Shown one piece after another: positions 42,510 through 50,964 of a DNA stretch of 64,000 bases (position 1 is its first letter; the number at the start of each line of letters is the position of its first letter). The DNA is from Bradyrhizobium huanghuaihaiense (GTDB lineage: Bacteria > Pseudomonadota > Alphaproteobacteria > Rhizobiales > Xanthobacteraceae): the NCBI RefSeq assembly GCF_007830635.1, contig NZ_VLLA01000007.1, forward strand, positions 62,001 to 126,000, written 5' to 3'. A program made the position numbers and the translations under genes. Under the pieces are notes generated by a model. The model was not told where the DNA came from. It worked only from the letters and a program-made list of their open reading frames with translations, and did not search any database.

Positions 42510-43151
42510 CTACCAGCGCAGCAGCCGCGGCCCCAATATCGCGCCTGCGAGCGTACACAGCACAATTGTGCCGCCATACCAGAGCGCGACAAAGGGCAGC
42601 GAGTCGTCGGTACAGTGAAGCGCATAGGCGACTGCACTGATCCCGCCTGCGACAAGCCCGCTGAAGGCGCCTGTGTGAACCAGATTGGTTGGGGCCGCCC
42701 TTCGCACTGCCCAAATAACGACGGCAAAGGGGACGACCGCAATGACCGGAATGGAAACGAGGCATTCGAGCCAGTCATTCCCCATCACCATCTTGTCCCA
42801 ATGGGAGCTGGGCGCCTGTCCCAGGCTGACGCCGGCAAGCAGCAGGATCGCCAAAAATGGCAGCGCGGCGAGACCTGAGGAGACTCTTCGCTCCCCTCCG
42901 GGACGTGCCAGCCGCGCCAGATAGACAGATGCCGCGCCCACCGTGCCGATCGCGAACAGGAGCTTCAGGAACAGGAAAATCACGGCGCGAGGCGTGGCCA
43001 GGTCCGCGCGGAGGCCAAGCGCAACGAGCGTCACACCTATCGCAACGGCAGTTCCTACCGCGAGCGCAATGCCTACGCTGCGGTTGACCAGCCGCCGGTT
43101 GACCGGTTCGACGTTCATGCTGAGCGCAGTGATCAGTTCGTCCGTCTTCAT
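42510..43151 (-). CDS. DUF1109 (NrsF/OsrA-like) membrane anti-sigma factor
   Basis: 213 residues with six membrane helices. It matches the DUF1109 anti-sigma proteins that hold the cognate ECF sigma at the membrane: NrsF in Caulobacter and OsrA in Bradyrhizobium. Two Cys residues, Cys130 (NDWLEC) and Cys180 (YALHC), sit where the signalling cysteines of those proteins are reported, plus a third Cys199. Metals or reactive oxygen are therefore the likely signals. It overlaps the sigma gene by ATGA. Confidence 0.9.
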   Translation of the reverse strand: MKTDELITALSMNVEPVNRRLVNRSVGIALAVGTAVAIGVTLVALGLRADLATPRAVIFLFLKLLFAIGTVGAASVYLARLARPGGERRVSSGLAALPFLAILLLAGVSLGQAPSSHWDKMVMGNDWLECLVSIPVIAVVPFAVVIWAVRRAAPTNLVHTGAFSGLVAGGISAVAYALHCTDDSLPFVALWYGGTIVLCTLAGAILGPRLLRW

Positions 43152-43705
43152 GTTTGCGTCCTCTGTGCGATCAACGCCGCCAACGCCTTCAACCCGCGAT
43201 GAATATTGACCTTCACCCCAGATTCCGAAATACGGCAGCGCCGTGCCGCTTCAGCTACGCTCAATCCGTCCAGTTTCACGGCCTCGATGGCGCATCGCAT
43301 CTTTTCGGGCAGGTGCATTAGCAGGCGCCTGACATCAAAGCTGCTCTCTGCGCCAAGGTGATCGTCATTCGCCGTGACTTCATGGGCTTCGTCGATCGGC
43401 ACGTCGGCGACGGATGCCCGGTTCCGGCGCAAAAAATCGATCAGCTTGTAGCGCGCGATCGCGTGTACCCAGGGCGTTAACGGCTCCTCCTGATCGTAGG
43501 TGTGTCGCTGGAGATGGATCGCCAGCACGGCCTCCTGAACCAGATCCTCGGCTTCCGTTGGCCCTCGGCCTATTTTCGCGAGCTTGCCCTTGTAATAGGC
43601 GCGCAAATGGCGGCTTAACCGCTCCAACAGCACCCGATGCGCAGCCGCATCGCCGTCCTGGCTGGCAAGCATCAGTGCCTTGAGCTCTTTTTCTGGAGAC
43701 GTCAT
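43148..43705 (-). CDS. ECF-family RNA polymerase sigma factor (SigF/EcfF-like)
   Basis: 185 residues. Region 2 has EAEDLVQEAVLAIH and the -10-recognition stretch TPWVHAIARYKLIDFLRR. Region 4 has LPEKMRCAIEAVKLDGLSVAEAA with its helix-turn-helix. Paired with a DUF1109 anti-sigma it belongs to the ECF16-like group. The promoter motif lies so close that a transcript would have only about 12-14 bases of leader before this ATG; a GTG two codons earlier is possible. Confidence 0.92.
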   Translation of the reverse strand: MTSPEKELKALMLASQDGDAAAHRVLLERLSRHLRAYYKGKLAKIGRGPTEAEDLVQEAVLAIHLQRHTYDQEEPLTPWVHAIARYKLIDFLRRNRASVADVPIDEAHEVTANDDHLGAESSFDVRRLLMHLPEKMRCAIEAVKLDGLSVAEAARRCRISESGVKVNIHRGLKALAALIAQRTQT

Positions 43706-43722
43706 ACCCACTTGGCTCTTAG

Positions 43723-43748
43723 TTCGGTCGTATTGCTGATCCGGTTAC
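43723..43748 (-). promoter_or_regulatory. Autoregulatory ECF promoter, GTAACC-N16-CGAA
   Basis: Minus-strand GTAACC (43748-43743), 16-base spacer, CGAA (43726-43723). This equals the motif I recall for Caulobacter SigF and implies that the sigma factor activates its own operon with the anti-sigma. Confidence 0.75.
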
Positions 43749-43939
43749 AGTCAGTTCGAAAGATTCTCATTTTCCGGCTTCAAGGGAAACACGGTGCGAA
43801 GGGGCCGATCGAGGGGGGGCGCAACGCGGGTCGGATGGCTTCGCTCGAAGGGCTAGAGGCCCAGGCAAGTGTGGAACATGCCTAGAGTCGTCACCCGGTG
43901 CGGGCGGATGGTAAGATGGCACGCGGAGAGGAGCCTGGA

Positions 43940-44656
43940 ATGCCCGAAAAGTCTTGCTGCTCACACGACGCGTGCTGCGGGGAAGCCGTTAAACCCCGAG
44001 TGGAGAAGGTCGCCACGTCAGGCTGCGCCGACTGCTGCTCGGCAGGCGTTCCGGTCTTCGACGGGCTCGATCCACGATACAAGCGCGTGCTGTGGACCGT
44101 CATCGCCATCAATGCAACGATGTTCGTGAGCGAAATGGCGGCGGGCCACTTGGCCGGCTCGCAGGCTCTCAAGGCCGACGCCCTCGACTTCCTGGCCGAT
44201 ACAATCACCTACGGCCTAAGCCTTTCGGTGATCGGTGCGAGCATCAGGACGCGCGCAACCGCCGCGCTGTTCAAGGGGCTGTCGCTGAGCGCCATGGCCG
44301 CCTGGGTGTTCGGGTCGACGGTCTACCAGACCCTCGTCCTGGGGCTGCCCCGCGCAGAGCTGATGGGCGCGATGAGCCTGGCCGCACTGGCGGCTAACCT
44401 GACCTCGGTTCTCCTGCTCGCGCGCTACAAGGACGGTGACGCCAACGTGCGCTCGGTATGGCTCTGCTCGCGCAATGACGCCATTGGCAACGTCATCGTG
44501 ATGGTTGCTGCCGTTGGCGTGTTCGGCACCGCGACGGCTTGGCCCGATCTGGCTGTCGCCGCGGTGATGGCAGGAATCTTCCTCACCTCATCGCTGCAAA
44601 TCCTGCGGCAAGCGTGGGCGGAGTATCGCGGCGGGCAAGCTGCTGCGACGGCCTGA
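43940..44656 (+). CDS. CDF-like cation transporter with Cys-rich N-terminus and no C-terminal domain
   Basis: 238 residues. The cytoplasmic start is rich in Cys (KSCCSHDACCGEAV, then SGCADCCSAG). Six membrane helices follow, with KADALDFLADT in helix 2 (DxxxD) and CSRNDAIGN in helix 5 (DxxxN). Classical CDF sites use HxxxD or DxxxD, so the second half-site is unusual, and the cytoplasmic C-terminal domain is missing. Metal specificity is unknown. The ATG after GGAGAGGAG was chosen. It is divergent from the sigma gene. Confidence 0.82.
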   Translation: MPEKSCCSHDACCGEAVKPRVEKVATSGCADCCSAGVPVFDGLDPRYKRVLWTVIAINATMFVSEMAAGHLAGSQALKADALDFLADTITYGLSLSVIGASIRTRATAALFKGLSLSAMAAWVFGSTVYQTLVLGLPRAELMGAMSLAALAANLTSVLLLARYKDGDANVRSVWLCSRNDAIGNVIVMVAAVGVFGTATAWPDLAVAAVMAGIFLTSSLQILRQAWAEYRGGQAAATA

Positions 44657-44707
44657 GGCCGGACGGACGAACAGGTGAGCCGCGACGGAATTTGAATTCA
44701 GCGCAAG

Positions 44708-45958
44708 CTACGCCTTCTCCTCCCAGATCATCGCAAGGTGGACGATGGTCTGCACCGCCTTCTCCATGTCCTGCCGGCTGACCCATTCGAGGCGCGAGTG
44801 GAAGGCGTGCTCGCCGGCGAAGATGTTGGGGCAGGGCAGGCCCATGAAGGACAGGCGCGAGCCGTCGGTGCCGCCGCGGATGGCGGTTCGCATCGGCCGC
44901 AGGCCTGCCCGGCGGATCGCCTCGATCGCGTATTCGAGGACGTGCGGGTGACGGTCGATCACCTGCTTCATGTTGCGGTACTGCTCCCTGATCTCGAGCG
45001 TGTAGGTCGAGCGCGGATAGTCCTTCATCACGTCCTTGACGATGCCCTCGAGCAGGTCCTCTTTCTCCTTCAGCCCTTCCTCGGTGAAGTCGCGGACAAT
45101 GAAGGAGAGGCTCGCCTGCTCCAGCGCGCCGTCGATGCTGATCGGATGCAGGAAGCCCTGCTTGCCCGACGTCGTCTCCGGCGAGCAGCCCTCCTTCGGC
45201 AGCCGCTCGACGATGGCGGCCGCGATCTTGATCGCGTGCTCCATCTTGCCCTTGGCGTAGCCGGGATGGGCGCTGACGCCGTTGATGGTGATGGTGGCAC
45301 CATCAGCCGAGAAGGTCTCGTCCTCGACGGAGCCCGCGCTCTCGCCGTCCATGGTGTAGCCGAAATCGGCACCGAGCTTGTTCAGGTCGACGTTGTCGAC
45401 GCCGCGGCCGATCTCCTCGTCCGGCGTGAACAGGATCTTGATGGTGCCGTGCTTCACATCGGGATTGTTGATGAAGAAATGCGCGGCATCCATGATCTCG
45501 GCGACGCCGGCCTTGTTGTCGGCGCCGAGCAGCGTGGTGCCGTCCGTGGTGATGATGTCGTTGCCGATCTGATTCTTCAGCGCCGGGTGCTCGGTGAAGC
45601 GGATCACCTGGCTGGTGTCGCCCGGCAGCACGATATCGCCGCCGCGATAGTTCTTCACCATTTGCGGCTTGACGTCCTTGCCGGTGACGTCGGGCGAGGT
45701 GTCCATGTGCGAGCAGAAGCAGATCACCGGCACCTTCTTGTCGGTGTTGGCCGGGATGGTGCCGTAGACATAGCCGTAATCGTCGAGATGGGCGTCAGCG
45801 ACGCCCATGGCCTTCAGCTCGGCGGCGAGCACGCGGCCGAGATTCTTCTGCTTCTCGGTCGAGGGCGAGTGAGGGGAATCGGGATCGGACTGGGTGTCGA
45901 TGGTGACGTAGCGCAGGAAGCGCTCGGTCACGGTGTGCGAAAAGGTGAGGGAGGACAT
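44708..45958 (-). CDS. pepT: Peptidase T (tripeptide aminopeptidase)
   Basis: 416 residues of the M20 family. Zinc ligands appear in CFCSHMDTSPD and TTLLGADNKAG, with the catalytic Glu pair in TPDEEIGRG, DGESAGSVEDE and a final His in AGEHAFHSRLEW. It releases N-terminal residues from tripeptides in the cytoplasm. The length equals that of the enterobacterial enzyme. It is convergent with the CDF-like gene and independent of the metal island. Confidence 0.95.
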   Translation of the reverse strand: MSSLTFSHTVTERFLRYVTIDTQSDPDSPHSPSTEKQKNLGRVLAAELKAMGVADAHLDDYGYVYGTIPANTDKKVPVICFCSHMDTSPDVTGKDVKPQMVKNYRGGDIVLPGDTSQVIRFTEHPALKNQIGNDIITTDGTTLLGADNKAGVAEIMDAAHFFINNPDVKHGTIKILFTPDEEIGRGVDNVDLNKLGADFGYTMDGESAGSVEDETFSADGATITINGVSAHPGYAKGKMEHAIKIAAAIVERLPKEGCSPETTSGKQGFLHPISIDGALEQASLSFIVRDFTEEGLKEKEDLLEGIVKDVMKDYPRSTYTLEIREQYRNMKQVIDRHPHVLEYAIEAIRRAGLRPMRTAIRGGTDGSRLSFMGLPCPNIFAGEHAFHSRLEWVSRQDMEKAVQTIVHLAMIWEEKA

Positions 45959-46064
45959 TTCTGGTCAAACCGCCGGGTCTTTGGGGGATGCAGGCGGTAT
46001 ATCAGAAAAGCGGGCCGTGATGCGGCCAGGAACGACATCCGATCAGGCTTAACGAATGGTAGCC

Positions 46065-46379
46065 TTAAATCGCCTCTTTGAGTTCCTTCACCGGGCGGAA
46101 CGCGACCTTCTTGCTGGCCTTGATGTGGATGGCTTCGCCGGTGGCGGGATTGCGGCCGGTGCGGGCGGCACGCTTGCGGACCTGGAGGATGCCGAGGCCG
46201 ACGATGCGGACCCGGTCGCCCTTCTTCAGGTGCTTGGTGATCAGATCGACCATGTCGGTCAGGACGGCCTCGGCGTGCTTCTTGGACAGGTCCTGGCTCT
46301 CCGCGATATCGGCGGCGAGGTGCTTCAGCGTGATGGTGGCAGGAGCGGCTGCCTTCTTCGCCGAATCCTTCTTAGCCAT
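46065..46379 (-). CDS. HU-family nucleoid DNA-binding protein
   Basis: 104 residues. After a Lys/Ala-rich lead (MAKKDSAKKAAAPA) comes the HU/IHF fold, with GDRVRIVGLGILQVRKRAARTGRNPATGE, whose TGRNPATG loop forms the DNA-bending arm. Compared with HU-beta (about 90 residues), it has an extended basic N-terminus, a variant seen in alphaproteobacterial accessory HU proteins. It would bend and compact DNA as a dimer. It lies divergent from tRNA-Asp. Confidence 0.93.
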   Translation of the reverse strand: MAKKDSAKKAAAPATITLKHLAADIAESQDLSKKHAEAVLTDMVDLITKHLKKGDRVRIVGLGILQVRKRAARTGRNPATGEAIHIKASKKVAFRPVKELKEAI

Positions 46380-46552
46380 GTCTGGCCTCCTCGATTCTTG
46401 CCGGTGGCTGGGAGACCGCCCCCGGACCCCGCAGGTTCCCGGAGGCGTAGACGATTCGGGACCGGACTGACTACGCCGCCCGGCGCGGCCGGGTCACGTT
46501 CCTGCGCGCCACCGGCGGATATCCGCTTCTTCAGGCTGTGGATGCAACGTCC

Positions 46553-46580
46553 TTGACTTCACCAAGCCCGGCCTTTAAGT
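46553..46580 (+). promoter_or_regulatory. Sigma-70-type promoter of tRNA-Asp
   Basis: TTGACT, 16 bases, TTAAGT, ending 32 bases before the tRNA. Spacing and position fit a housekeeping promoter. Confidence 0.6.
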
Positions 46581-46612
46581 CCCCCCTCGTTCCGCGGACA
46601 TCTGTGCGCCAC

Positions 46613-46689
<77 letters not shown>

Positions 46690-46907
46690 TTTTATGGCGG
46701 AAATCAATAACTTAATCGCTGAATACAAGCCCTCTTTGGCAAGCCGCCAGCGGAGCGAAACCGGATTCGATGGCCGGCCAGCGGACCGTCGTTATTTTCG
46801 ATGTCTTCGTGTTTCCGATCTTGCCCGCAGCAAGCGGTGTGCAACACATTGTGCAACCCGCCAGACCGCCTACGACCGGTCAAACCGCTCTCATTCGGAT
46901 CAATCCA

Positions 46908-47750
46908 ATGCAGGCAGCCGATTTCAGCGCAACGCTGCAAAATTTGTTCGCCAAAGGCGTGCGCTACGGGACCGTGATCGACCTTGGCTGTGCCGATGGG
47001 CATTTCGTCCTTAACCACCTGTCAGGGCTCGGTGGCGCGGTGCCGCTCAACATTGATGCCAACCGGGTCTATGAGGACTCCCTGAAGGCCATCAAGGAGG
47101 CCCTTGGCGGCCACTATCGCATCTGCGCCATCACCGACCATGAGGGTGAGATCGAGATCACCGAGTCGGTGCATCCCTACTGGTCGTCTGTGCGCCCGGC
47201 AGGCGATCTCTACTGGGCGCGGGTCAACGATCTGATCAAGAGCAAGGTCAAGGTGCCGGCGACGACACTCGATGCGCTGGTCAAGGAACTGTCGCTCGAG
47301 CCGCCATTCCTGCTCAAGCTCGACGTACAGGGCGCGGAAAAGGCCGCGCTGAAGGGCGCGCGTTACGTGCTCGAAAATTGCAGCGTCGTCGTGTGCGAGG
47401 CCGACATCGACGACTTCCAGGACATCAACGCGACGCTGCTGGAGGCAGGTTTCTTCCTCTACGACCTGACGACGCTGCAGCGCCTGCGCGACGGAACGCT
47501 CGGCTGGTTTTACCCCGTCTATGTCAGCGGCAAGCTCGCTCATCTGAAGCCGCAGGCATTCTGGGATGCCGGCGACAATGCGGCGGTCATCGAGGTGCAG
47601 GAGGTGCGCCGCAAGATGATCCTCGAACAGAACAGGAAGATATTGAACCGGCTGCGCTACGGGCAGGCCGATGCCGGCCGCAACGATCCCTGTCCCTGCG
47701 GCTCCGGGCAGAAATTCAAGCATTGCTGCGGCAGCTACCGGGCCGACTGA
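46908..47750 (+). CDS. FkbM-family methyltransferase fused to a C-terminal SEC-C zinc motif
   Basis: 280 residues from this ATG; the frame is open 46 codons further back, so a longer form is possible. The methyltransferase part has VIDLGCADGHFVLNHL, and TTLDALV followed by LKLDVQGAEKAALKG, the FkbM signature. The end carries RNDPCPCGSGQKFKHCCG, the CxC-x8-CC SEC-C motif best known from SecA, where it binds zinc and SecB or ribosomes. FkbM enzymes usually O-methylate sugars or natural products. The substrate is unknown; the fusion suggests recruitment to a partner. Confidence 0.85.
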   Translation: MQAADFSATLQNLFAKGVRYGTVIDLGCADGHFVLNHLSGLGGAVPLNIDANRVYEDSLKAIKEALGGHYRICAITDHEGEIEITESVHPYWSSVRPAGDLYWARVNDLIKSKVKVPATTLDALVKELSLEPPFLLKLDVQGAEKAALKGARYVLENCSVVVCEADIDDFQDINATLLEAGFFLYDLTTLQRLRDGTLGWFYPVYVSGKLAHLKPQAFWDAGDNAAVIEVQEVRRKMILEQNRKILNRLRYGQADAGRNDPCPCGSGQKFKHCCGSYRAD

Positions 47751-47842
47751 CGTTGGCGCAGGCTGCCGACTCGTCGAGCTCTGGAATACGCCCTCGATAT
47801 TGCAAGGGCTTGGCAGGCCACCTTCAGCCGGCGGCTGAAATC

Positions 47843-47869
47843 AAAAGGCCGCCCGAGGGCGGCCGTTTG
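47843..47869 (-). terminator. Hairpin terminator between convergent genes
   Basis: GGCCGCC and GGCGGCC (47847-47853, 47858-47864) with loop CGAG, flanked by AAAA on one side and GTTT on the other. Read on the minus strand, the stem is followed by TTTTGATTT, so it best serves the small protein gene at 47894. A second stem (TTCAGCC/GGCTGAA, 47823-47839) lies beside it. Confidence 0.7.
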
Positions 47870-47893
47870 GAGTCAAATCGGACCTTTTCGCCG

Positions 47894-48097
47894 TCAGCGA
47901 ATCTCCGATGTGCCCGCGCTGGTGATCGCGACGGGCTTGCCGGCCTTGATCACCTGGGTGGACTGGGCGGTCTGGCCGTAATCGGCGTTGGTACGGGCAG
48001 CAATCCCGAAACCGGCCACTGCAATGCCGGCAACCAGCGCCACCACCACGATCTTCAGGTGGGTCGCACGATCAGCAGAGTGAATTGAGTGGTTCAT
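47894..48097 (-). CDS. Small single-helix membrane or secreted protein of unknown function
   Basis: 67 residues. One hydrophobic helix (about 15-33) is followed by a polar tail with NADYGQTAQSTQVIKAGKPV. The ATG has GGGAGGCTCAT in front, a good Shine-Dalgarno, and a terminator follows, which supports a real gene. I associate this kind of short exported protein with Bradyrhizobium but know no function. Confidence 0.7.
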   Translation of the reverse strand: MNHSIHSADRATHLKIVVVALVAGIAVAGFGIAARTNADYGQTAQSTQVIKAGKPVAITSAGTSEIR

Positions 48098-48237
48098 ATG
48101 AGCCTCCCGACGGGCTTTGCCGTCGTCTATGGGCTCATCTTCTAAGGACCATCTGTTTCCGGATGGTTTCGCGGGTTCCGCAAAATGGTTTCATTAATGC
48201 GCCCGCTTGGTTTCGCCGGGCTGGCGGTGGGCGGGCC

Positions 48238-49533
48238 TCAGGCGGCCGCCCGGCCGATGTCGTTGCGGATTGAGCGGGCGGCCCAGACGAACAGCAGGGC
48301 GCCGAGCGTGGTCGTGACCGCCGCCGAAAGCAGGGAATAGCGCACCGCTTCTGCGCCATAACTGCCCTTCAGGGCGTCATTGACCATGCCCACGGCGAGC
48401 GGACCGACGCCCTGGCCGAAGCAGGTGGCGGTGAGCGCGATCAGCGCTGAAGCCAGCGCCCGCATGCTGGGCTTGGCCACGGTCTGCGCGATCGCGAAGA
48501 TCGGGCCGAGATGAAAGCCGACCAGGAACGAGGTCAGCGCCAGCATCGCCACCATCATCGCAAAATCCTGCGTCAGCATGCAGAGCGCGAACACCGGTCC
48601 GGCGAGCCCTGAGGTGATCGCGGGGGCCCACAGTTTCCAGCGGTCGTCACGGCGGCTGATCTGCGCCACCACGAAGCCGCCGAGCAGGGTGCCGGCCATG
48701 CCGGCGAGGCCCTTGAAGGTGCCGGCATAGGTGCCGATCTCGGCGCTCGACAGATGGTGCACGCGCGCGAGGAACGGTGGGATCCAGGCCGCGGTCGCGT
48801 AGTTGGTGTAGGTGGTGAGGCAGAAGCCGATCAGGACGACGATGAAGCTGCGCTGGGACGCGAGGAAGCGCAGTGTCGGTCCGAGCGGCTCGGGCACAAA
48901 ACTCTCCTGCATGGCGCCGCGCTTCGGCTCGGAGATCGTCAGCCACAGGACAGCCGCGAGCAGGATGCCGGGCAGGCCGGCGACGTAGAAGGCCATCCGC
49001 CAGCCAAAGTGCTGGTTGACGTAGCCGCCGACGAAATAGCCGAGGAAGACGCCGAGATAGGTGCCGATGGCATAGATGCCGAGCGCGCGCGGGCGCTCGT
49101 TTTTGGCGAAGAGATCGGCGACGATCGACTGCGAGGCGGGGGAGCCCGCGGATTCACCGATGCCGACGCCGATGCGTGCCAGCGCCAGCGAGGTCACGCT
49201 GGTGGCGGCGCCGCACAGGGCCGTCATCGCGCTCCAGAACGCGAAGGCGACGGCGACGATGTTGCGCCGGTTCAGCCGGTCGGCGACGCGCGCGATGGGA
49301 ATGCCGAGCAGGGAGTAGAACAGCGCGAAGCCGAAGCCTGCGAGCAGGCCCATCATGGTATCGCTGAGGGCAAACTCCTTCTTGATCGGCTCGATCAGGA
49401 CGTTGAAGATAGTGCGGTCGAGGAAGTTCAGCGCGTAGATGACGGTGAGCAAGCCCAGCACGTAGTAGCGCCGCGCCGAGGGCTTTGCCGCGGCAGCCGT
49501 TTGCACCGACATCTGTGACGTTACATCGACCAT
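48238..49533 (-). CDS. MFS transporter (spinster-like)
   Basis: About 431 residues with twelve membrane helices. The helix 2-3 loop has GIPIARVADRLNRRNIV, the MFS motif A, and helix 4-5 shows GIGESAGSPASQSIVADLF, typical of the spinster-like group frequently placed beside aromatic-catabolism genes. The start with GGGGGAAGCG in front is preferred over an ATG four codons upstream. It follows the Rieske oxygenase on the same strand at about 60 bases, so uptake of that enzyme's substrate is a plausible role. Confidence 0.9.
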   Translation of the reverse strand: MVDVTSQMSVQTAAAAKPSARRYYVLGLLTVIYALNFLDRTIFNVLIEPIKKEFALSDTMMGLLAGFGFALFYSLLGIPIARVADRLNRRNIVAVAFAFWSAMTALCGAATSVTSLALARIGVGIGESAGSPASQSIVADLFAKNERPRALGIYAIGTYLGVFLGYFVGGYVNQHFGWRMAFYVAGLPGILLAAVLWLTISEPKRGAMQESFVPEPLGPTLRFLASQRSFIVVLIGFCLTTYTNYATAAWIPPFLARVHHLSSAEIGTYAGTFKGLAGMAGTLLGGFVVAQISRRDDRWKLWAPAITSGLAGPVFALCMLTQDFAMMVAMLALTSFLVGFHLGPIFAIAQTVAKPSMRALASALIALTATCFGQGVGPLAVGMVNDALKGSYGAEAVRYSLLSAAVTTTLGALLFVWAARSIRNDIGRAAA

Positions 49534-49593
49534 CGCTTCCCCCAATTTGTCTCTGTTATCGTTGTCGGTCCAGCTCCTATGCGAGCTGGCAGG

Positions 49594-50784
49594 TCAGCCT
49601 TCGCGGATGTAATTCCCCGCTTCGAATTCGACTGGCTCGGCGCTCGAATCGAACGAGACACCGATCGGGTCGCGGCCTGCCTCCATCGCCTCCAATTGTT
49701 CGCTCAGCATGCGCCGGATCATCAGAATGCCGCGGTCGCTCTGGCCGAAATGCTCCTCGGAGTGGACCGTCACCTCGCCCTGGCCGACCTGGGCCTCATA
49801 GTCGCCCGGGAATTGCTGATGCTCTTCCTCCGTCATGTCCCACCAGAATTTTCCGTTGAACTTCGAGCGCATGCGGCTGATGTCGCCAGGATTTTTGACG
49901 CGACCGGCGACATAGATGCGGAACGAGGCATCGTCGATCGGCAGCACCCAGCCGATAGACTCGACACGGGCGAACTGCGCGACGCGCGGGTTCGGCACCA
50001 CGCGCAGCGTCGGCAGCGCCGCCTCGCTGACGCGATAAAACACCTTGCCGTCGTCCTGCTTGCGTTCGGAGCGCACGAGGACGCCGCGCGGCGATTTCTC
50101 GAACTTCACCTCCGGGATGGAGGCCATCATGTTGGTGAATTGCGGACCCGAGAACGAGCCGTGCAGCACCGGCACGTGGTAGGGGTCGACCACGTTCTCG
50201 AAATGCTGGAGCCAGTTGCAGGGGATGATCGCCGGACCGCCGCCGCCGATCGAGGAATCGTCGGCCTCGACGAGCTCGCCGTCGTCCATGTTTTCGAGGC
50301 ACTCGTAGCGCGGCAGCACCGGGCGTTTCTCGGCCGGGCCCATATAGGCGAAGATCAGACCGTAACGCTCCTCGACCGGATACCAGGGCTGGCGCACCTT
50401 GTCCTTGAACTGGCCGCCATCGGGCTCGCAGGGCTGCTCCAGGCAGCGGCCTTCGGTGTCGAACTTCCAGCCGTGATAGCAGCAGCGGATGCCGTCCTCC
50501 TCGACCTTGCCATAGTAGAGCGTGGTGCCGCGGTGGCAGCAGCGCGCGTGCAGGAGGCCGGCGCGGCCATGCTTGTCACGGAACAGCGCCAGATCCTCGC
50601 CGAGCGCGCGCACCTTCTTCGGCGTGCCGCTGGCGTCACCGACGAGCCCGACCGGATGCCAGTAGCGGCGCAGCAGCTCACCCATCGGCGTGCCGCGCAC
50701 GACCGAGGTGAGCTCGGTGCGCGTGTGCGCCGGCTTCATCGCATAGGCCGTGCCGAGATCGCGATCCCGCTGGGTGATGGTCAT
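49594..50784 (-). CDS. Rieske-type aromatic ring-hydroxylating oxygenase, alpha subunit
   Basis: 396 residues. The N-terminal Rieske 2Fe-2S domain has ARCCHRGTTL and RCCYHGWKFD, giving the CxH...CxxH ligands. The C-terminal catalytic domain has NWLQHFENVVDPYHVPVLH with the His-His-Asp facial triad for mononuclear iron. It resembles phthalate-type oxygenases that need a separate reductase, which is not encoded nearby. The ATG after GGGAGG was chosen. Its promoter region, shared with the marR gene, holds a clear palindrome. Confidence 0.92.
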   Translation of the reverse strand: MTITQRDRDLGTAYAMKPAHTRTELTSVVRGTPMGELLRRYWHPVGLVGDASGTPKKVRALGEDLALFRDKHGRAGLLHARCCHRGTTLYYGKVEEDGIRCCYHGWKFDTEGRCLEQPCEPDGGQFKDKVRQPWYPVEERYGLIFAYMGPAEKRPVLPRYECLENMDDGELVEADDSSIGGGGPAIIPCNWLQHFENVVDPYHVPVLHGSFSGPQFTNMMASIPEVKFEKSPRGVLVRSERKQDDGKVFYRVSEAALPTLRVVPNPRVAQFARVESIGWVLPIDDASFRIYVAGRVKNPGDISRMRSKFNGKFWWDMTEEEHQQFPGDYEAQVGQGEVTVHSEEHFGQSDRGILMIRRMLSEQLEAMEAGRDPIGVSFDSSAEPVEFEAGNYIREG

Positions 50785-50851
50785 GCTGGTCCTCCCGCTC
50801 CCGGCCGTGCTGTCCGGGCCTTTTTTCTGTCTTGCGAGCAGTGAAAGATAA

Positions 50852-50872
50852 ATCGATGACATTGTCAACGAT
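50852..50872. promoter_or_regulatory. 21-bp palindrome, candidate MarR operator
   Basis: ATCGATGACA-T-TGTCAACGAT pairs at 9 of 10 positions about a central T. It lies between the divergent Rieske oxygenase and MarR starts, 68 bases before the former. A second, weaker dyad (AAATGC, 9 bases, GCATTT) follows at 50878-50898. Such sites are typical for MarR repressors. Confidence 0.6.
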
Positions 50873-50964
50873 CTTCTAAATGCCTCTTAATCGCATTTGA
50901 GGAGAACGGCCGGCCGCGGCGGCTCAGGCTTGGCAGGACCGGGCTTTCTTGGCAGAGGTGGACG

